Positions 61,900-64,000 of a stretch of 64,000 nt of DNA are shown here, in pieces (the stretch's first letter is position 1; every line of letters begins with the position of its first letter). Source of the DNA: Actinacidiphila oryziradicis. Lineage in GTDB: Bacteria; Actinomycetota; Actinomycetes; Streptomycetales; Streptomycetaceae. Where the stretch lies: assembly GCF_005047355.1 (NCBI RefSeq), contig NZ_SUMC01000003.1:186001-250000 (forward strand). The letters run 5' to 3'. The position numbers were made by a program, and so were the translations under genes. The notes beneath the pieces are model-generated. The model did no database searches and was not told the origin of the DNA. It worked only from the letters and a program-made list of their open reading frames with translations.

Positions 61900-64000
61900 A
61901 TGGACAGAAGAGGGAGACAACTCCGGGGCGGATTCTTCGCCTTGGTCGCTGCTTTGATATCGACCGTGTTGCCGCAGGCCGTGACCGCCCACGCGGCGTC
62001 CGATCCATGCGGGTCGGGAATGAACCCCATCGTCTGTGAGAATTCCAAAACGGGCACACCCATGTCCGACTGGTTCTCTCCCAACGCCTACGGGAACGTC
62101 CAGGGATTCTCCGCCGAGCAGAGCCTCCAGCCCGGCGAGACCATCCACTTCAAGGTCCAGTCCCCGGTCTCGTACCACGTCGAGATCTACCGTCTGGGCT
62201 ACTACGGCGGCGACGGCGGGCGCCAGATGTCGACCGCCGCCCAGGCGTCCGCGACCTATGCCGCCAACTTCACCAAGAACGGCACGGCCGGCAGCCCGAT
62301 CGACACCACCGTGACCGACGGGGTGGCCGACGGAAAGCCGCTCAACTGCAACTCCGACTCCGCCTCGGGCCTTGTCGACTGCGGCAACTGGCCGGTCACC
62401 GCGACCTGGACGGTGCCGAGCGACGCCGTGTCCGGCGTGTACATCGCGAACTTCGACCAGACGGACGGCAATGGCGTGATGCCGTATCCGTTCGTCGTGA
62501 AGAGCGAGTCCAGCCACTCCGACATCGTCGTGCAGACCGATGACGAGACCTGGCAGGCCTACAACATGTGGGGCGGCCAGAACCTCTACCAGGGCACCGG
62601 GCCCGCGCTCGACGGACGCGCCTACCAGGTCAGCTACAACCGGCCTCTGGACGTCGGCGGTGACAACGGCGTCTTCGGCTCCGAGTTCGAGATGATCTCC
62701 TGGCTGGAACAGAACGGCTACGACGTCAGTTATCTGTCCGGCGTTGATGTGTCGACCAAGGGATCACTGCTCCTCAACCACAAGATGTACATGTCCTCGG
62801 GCCATGACGAGTACTGGACACAGGACCAGTACGACAACGTCCTGGCGGCCCGCAAGGCCGGGGTCAACGAGTCCTTCTTCAGCGGCAACGAGGCGTTCTG
62901 GAAAACCCGCTTCGCACCGAGCATCGACGGCACGAGCACGGCCAACCGGACGCTGGCCGGCTACAAGATGACCAAGATGGAGTTCTCGACACCGGACGGC
63001 ATAGCCGACCCCAGCGGAAAATGGACCGGCACCTTCATGGACCCGGCCAGAACCAACTACGGCGACACCTATGCGCCCGAGAACATCCTCACCGGCTCCA
63101 TGTTCCAGGTGAACGGCTATCGCAGCGACGCGATCACGGTGCCCGGCTCGTACGCCAAGCTGCGGCTGTGGCGCAACACCACGGTCGCGAGCCTGTCCGC
63201 GAGCCAGACCGCCACCTTCCCGACCGGGACGCTCGGCTACGAGTGGGACAGCGACCTGGCCAACAGCACCAGACCGGCCGGTGAGATCGACCTGTCGTCC
63301 ACCACGGTGGACATCACCGACGGCAAGTTCCGCCAGGACTGGGGCAACGTCTACGGCAACGGAACCGCGACGCACAATCTCGTCGAATTCCGCGACCAGG
63401 ACTCCCACGCCCTGGTGTTCGGGGCGGGAACCGTGCAGTGGTCGTGGGGTCTGACCAACGTCCCGACCAGCAACCCCGCCGACACCGTGGTCACCGCTGA
63501 CAAGCGGATGCAGCAGGCGACGGTGAACATCATCGCCGACATGGGCATCCAGCCGCAGACCCTGCAGAGCACCCTCGTCCAGGCGACGGCCTCCACGGAC
63601 ACCACCGGCCCGGCGGTCACCGTGACCAGCCCCGCCTCGGGCATCACCGCCCCGGCGCTCAAGCCGATCAGCATCACCGGCACCGCCACCGACTCCGGCG
63701 GCCAGGTGGCCCGCGTCGAGGTGTCCACCGACGGCGGTACGACCTGGAACGCCGCCACGGGCACCACGTCCTGGAGCTACAACTGGACCCCGGCGACACC
63801 CGGCCCGGCGTCGGTCAAGGTGCGCGCGGTGGACGACAGCATCAACATCGGGGCCGTCACCACCGTCCCGATGGCCGTCGGCCCGCAGGCCTGCCCCTGC
63901 ACCGTCTGGCCGGCCTCGGCCGTGCCCGGCACCGTCAACAGCGGCGACGGCAGCGCGGTGGAGCTCGGTGTGAAGATCCGCACCTCGGTGACCGGGTCGA
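61900..64000 (+). CDS. Secreted N,N-dimethylformamidase beta subunit-like protein with Ig-like tail, partial
   Basis: At least 700 residues; the window ends before the stop. A signal peptide (1-33) precedes residues 34-560, which resemble the large beta subunit of N,N-dimethylformamidase (FKVQSPVSYHVEIYRLGYYGGDGGRQM, WQAYNMWGGQNLYQGTGPALDGRAYQVSYNRPL, MYMSSGHDEYWTQDQYDNVLAARKAGVNESFFSGNEAFWKTRF). After this come Ig-like repeats (TTGPAVTVTSPASGITAPALKPISITGTATDSGG) and a possible further domain. These secreted proteins are often next to polysaccharide loci; the substrate is unknown. ATG at 61900 follows GAGG. Confidence 0.75.
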   Translation, partial: MDRRGRQLRGGFFALVAALISTVLPQAVTAHAASDPCGSGMNPIVCENSKTGTPMSDWFSPNAYGNVQGFSAEQSLQPGETIHFKVQSPVSYHVEIYRLGYYGGDGGRQMSTAAQASATYAANFTKNGTAGSPIDTTVTDGVADGKPLNCNSDSASGLVDCGNWPVTATWTVPSDAVSGVYIANFDQTDGNGVMPYPFVVKSESSHSDIVVQTDDETWQAYNMWGGQNLYQGTGPALDGRAYQVSYNRPLDVGGDNGVFGSEFEMISWLEQNGYDVSYLSGVDVSTKGSLLLNHKMYMSSGHDEYWTQDQYDNVLAARKAGVNESFFSGNEAFWKTRFAPSIDGTSTANRTLAGYKMTKMEFSTPDGIADPSGKWTGTFMDPARTNYGDTYAPENILTGSMFQVNGYRSDAITVPGSYAKLRLWRNTTVASLSASQTATFPTGTLGYEWDSDLANSTRPAGEIDLSSTTVDITDGKFRQDWGNVYGNGTATHNLVEFRDQDSHALVFGAGTVQWSWGLTNVPTSNPADTVVTADKRMQQATVNIIADMGIQPQTLQSTLVQATASTDTTGPAVTVTSPASGITAPALKPISITGTATDSGGQVARVEVSTDGGTTWNAATGTTSWSYNWTPATPGPASVKVRAVDDSINIGAVTTVPMAVGPQACPCTVWPASAVPGTVNSGDGSAVELGVKIRTSVTGS

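Overview
High-GC (about 70% or more) actinobacterial DNA, most probably a Streptomyces or close relative. Pointers are GTG/TTG/CTG starts with strong AGGAG sites, a DUF574 methyltransferase next to a DUF5753 regulator, an actinobacterial RNase P RNA, an IdeR/DmdR-type iron box and a DasR-like site before a chitinase. All names rest on reading the translated sequence; no database was searched.

Layout. 1-3.4 kb is a core block: NIF3 C-terminus, zinc-ribbon coiled-coil protein, RNase H/phosphatase, an iron-box-headed remnant of a siderophore-binding lipoprotein, and YaaA. 3.5-4.8 kb has a Uma2 nuclease, a MarR regulator behind four 13-bp iterons and an IS5-type tail. 4.8-14.4 kb is a membrane/glycan locus (GT87, methyltransferase, DUF2064, GT2, epimerase) bracketed by two copies of a molybdopterin-oxidoreductase plus small membrane protein pair; its two-component system has collapsed to a short fusion and a second methyltransferase is only a stub. 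14.4-18.1 kb holds a YncE-like propeller and two broken transposases. 18.3-27.6 kb is a secretome block: sedolisin protease, GH18 chitinase, a fossil of another sedolisin, and a 1190-residue beta-helix protein with choice-of-anchor and discoidin repeats.

27.7-37.8 kb is the most coherent system: zinc homeostasis. It has Zur, a complete ZnuABC-type importer, a His-rich protein and SmtB-type repressor with similar operators, remnants of the YraQ/TIGR03943 pair, six cysteine-free ribosomal protein paralogues (L32, S18, L31B, L33, L28, S14), one truncated and one intact COG0523 protein, and Zur-like boxes at the switch points. When zinc is scarce, Zur release would turn on import and replace zinc-binding ribosomal proteins; the SmtB arm would answer excess.

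37.8-48.5 kb is decaying accessory DNA (frameshifted cysteine synthase/aminotransferase/methyltransferase set, PLD-like fragment, truncated hydrolase, excisionase stub) mixed with intact genes (rnpB, HD protein, catalase, DUF574/DUF5753 pair, YnfA, a peptidoglycan-binding-repeat protein). 48.8-54.8 kb has a stand-alone cytochrome b (QcrB), a propeller protein, an MFS transporter and a GT2. 55.1-61.8 kb is a tightly coupled glycan operon (initiating sugar transferase, Gfo/Idh dehydrogenase, epimerase, two DegT aminotransferases, NeuD/WbpD-type acetyltransferase) that looks like a diacetamido-sugar surface-polysaccharide pathway, followed by a large secreted protein cut by the window end.

Many genes here are truncated or fused by deletion, so the window records reductive evolution of duplicated cassettes. 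Clustered single-base frameshifts could also be assembly errors.
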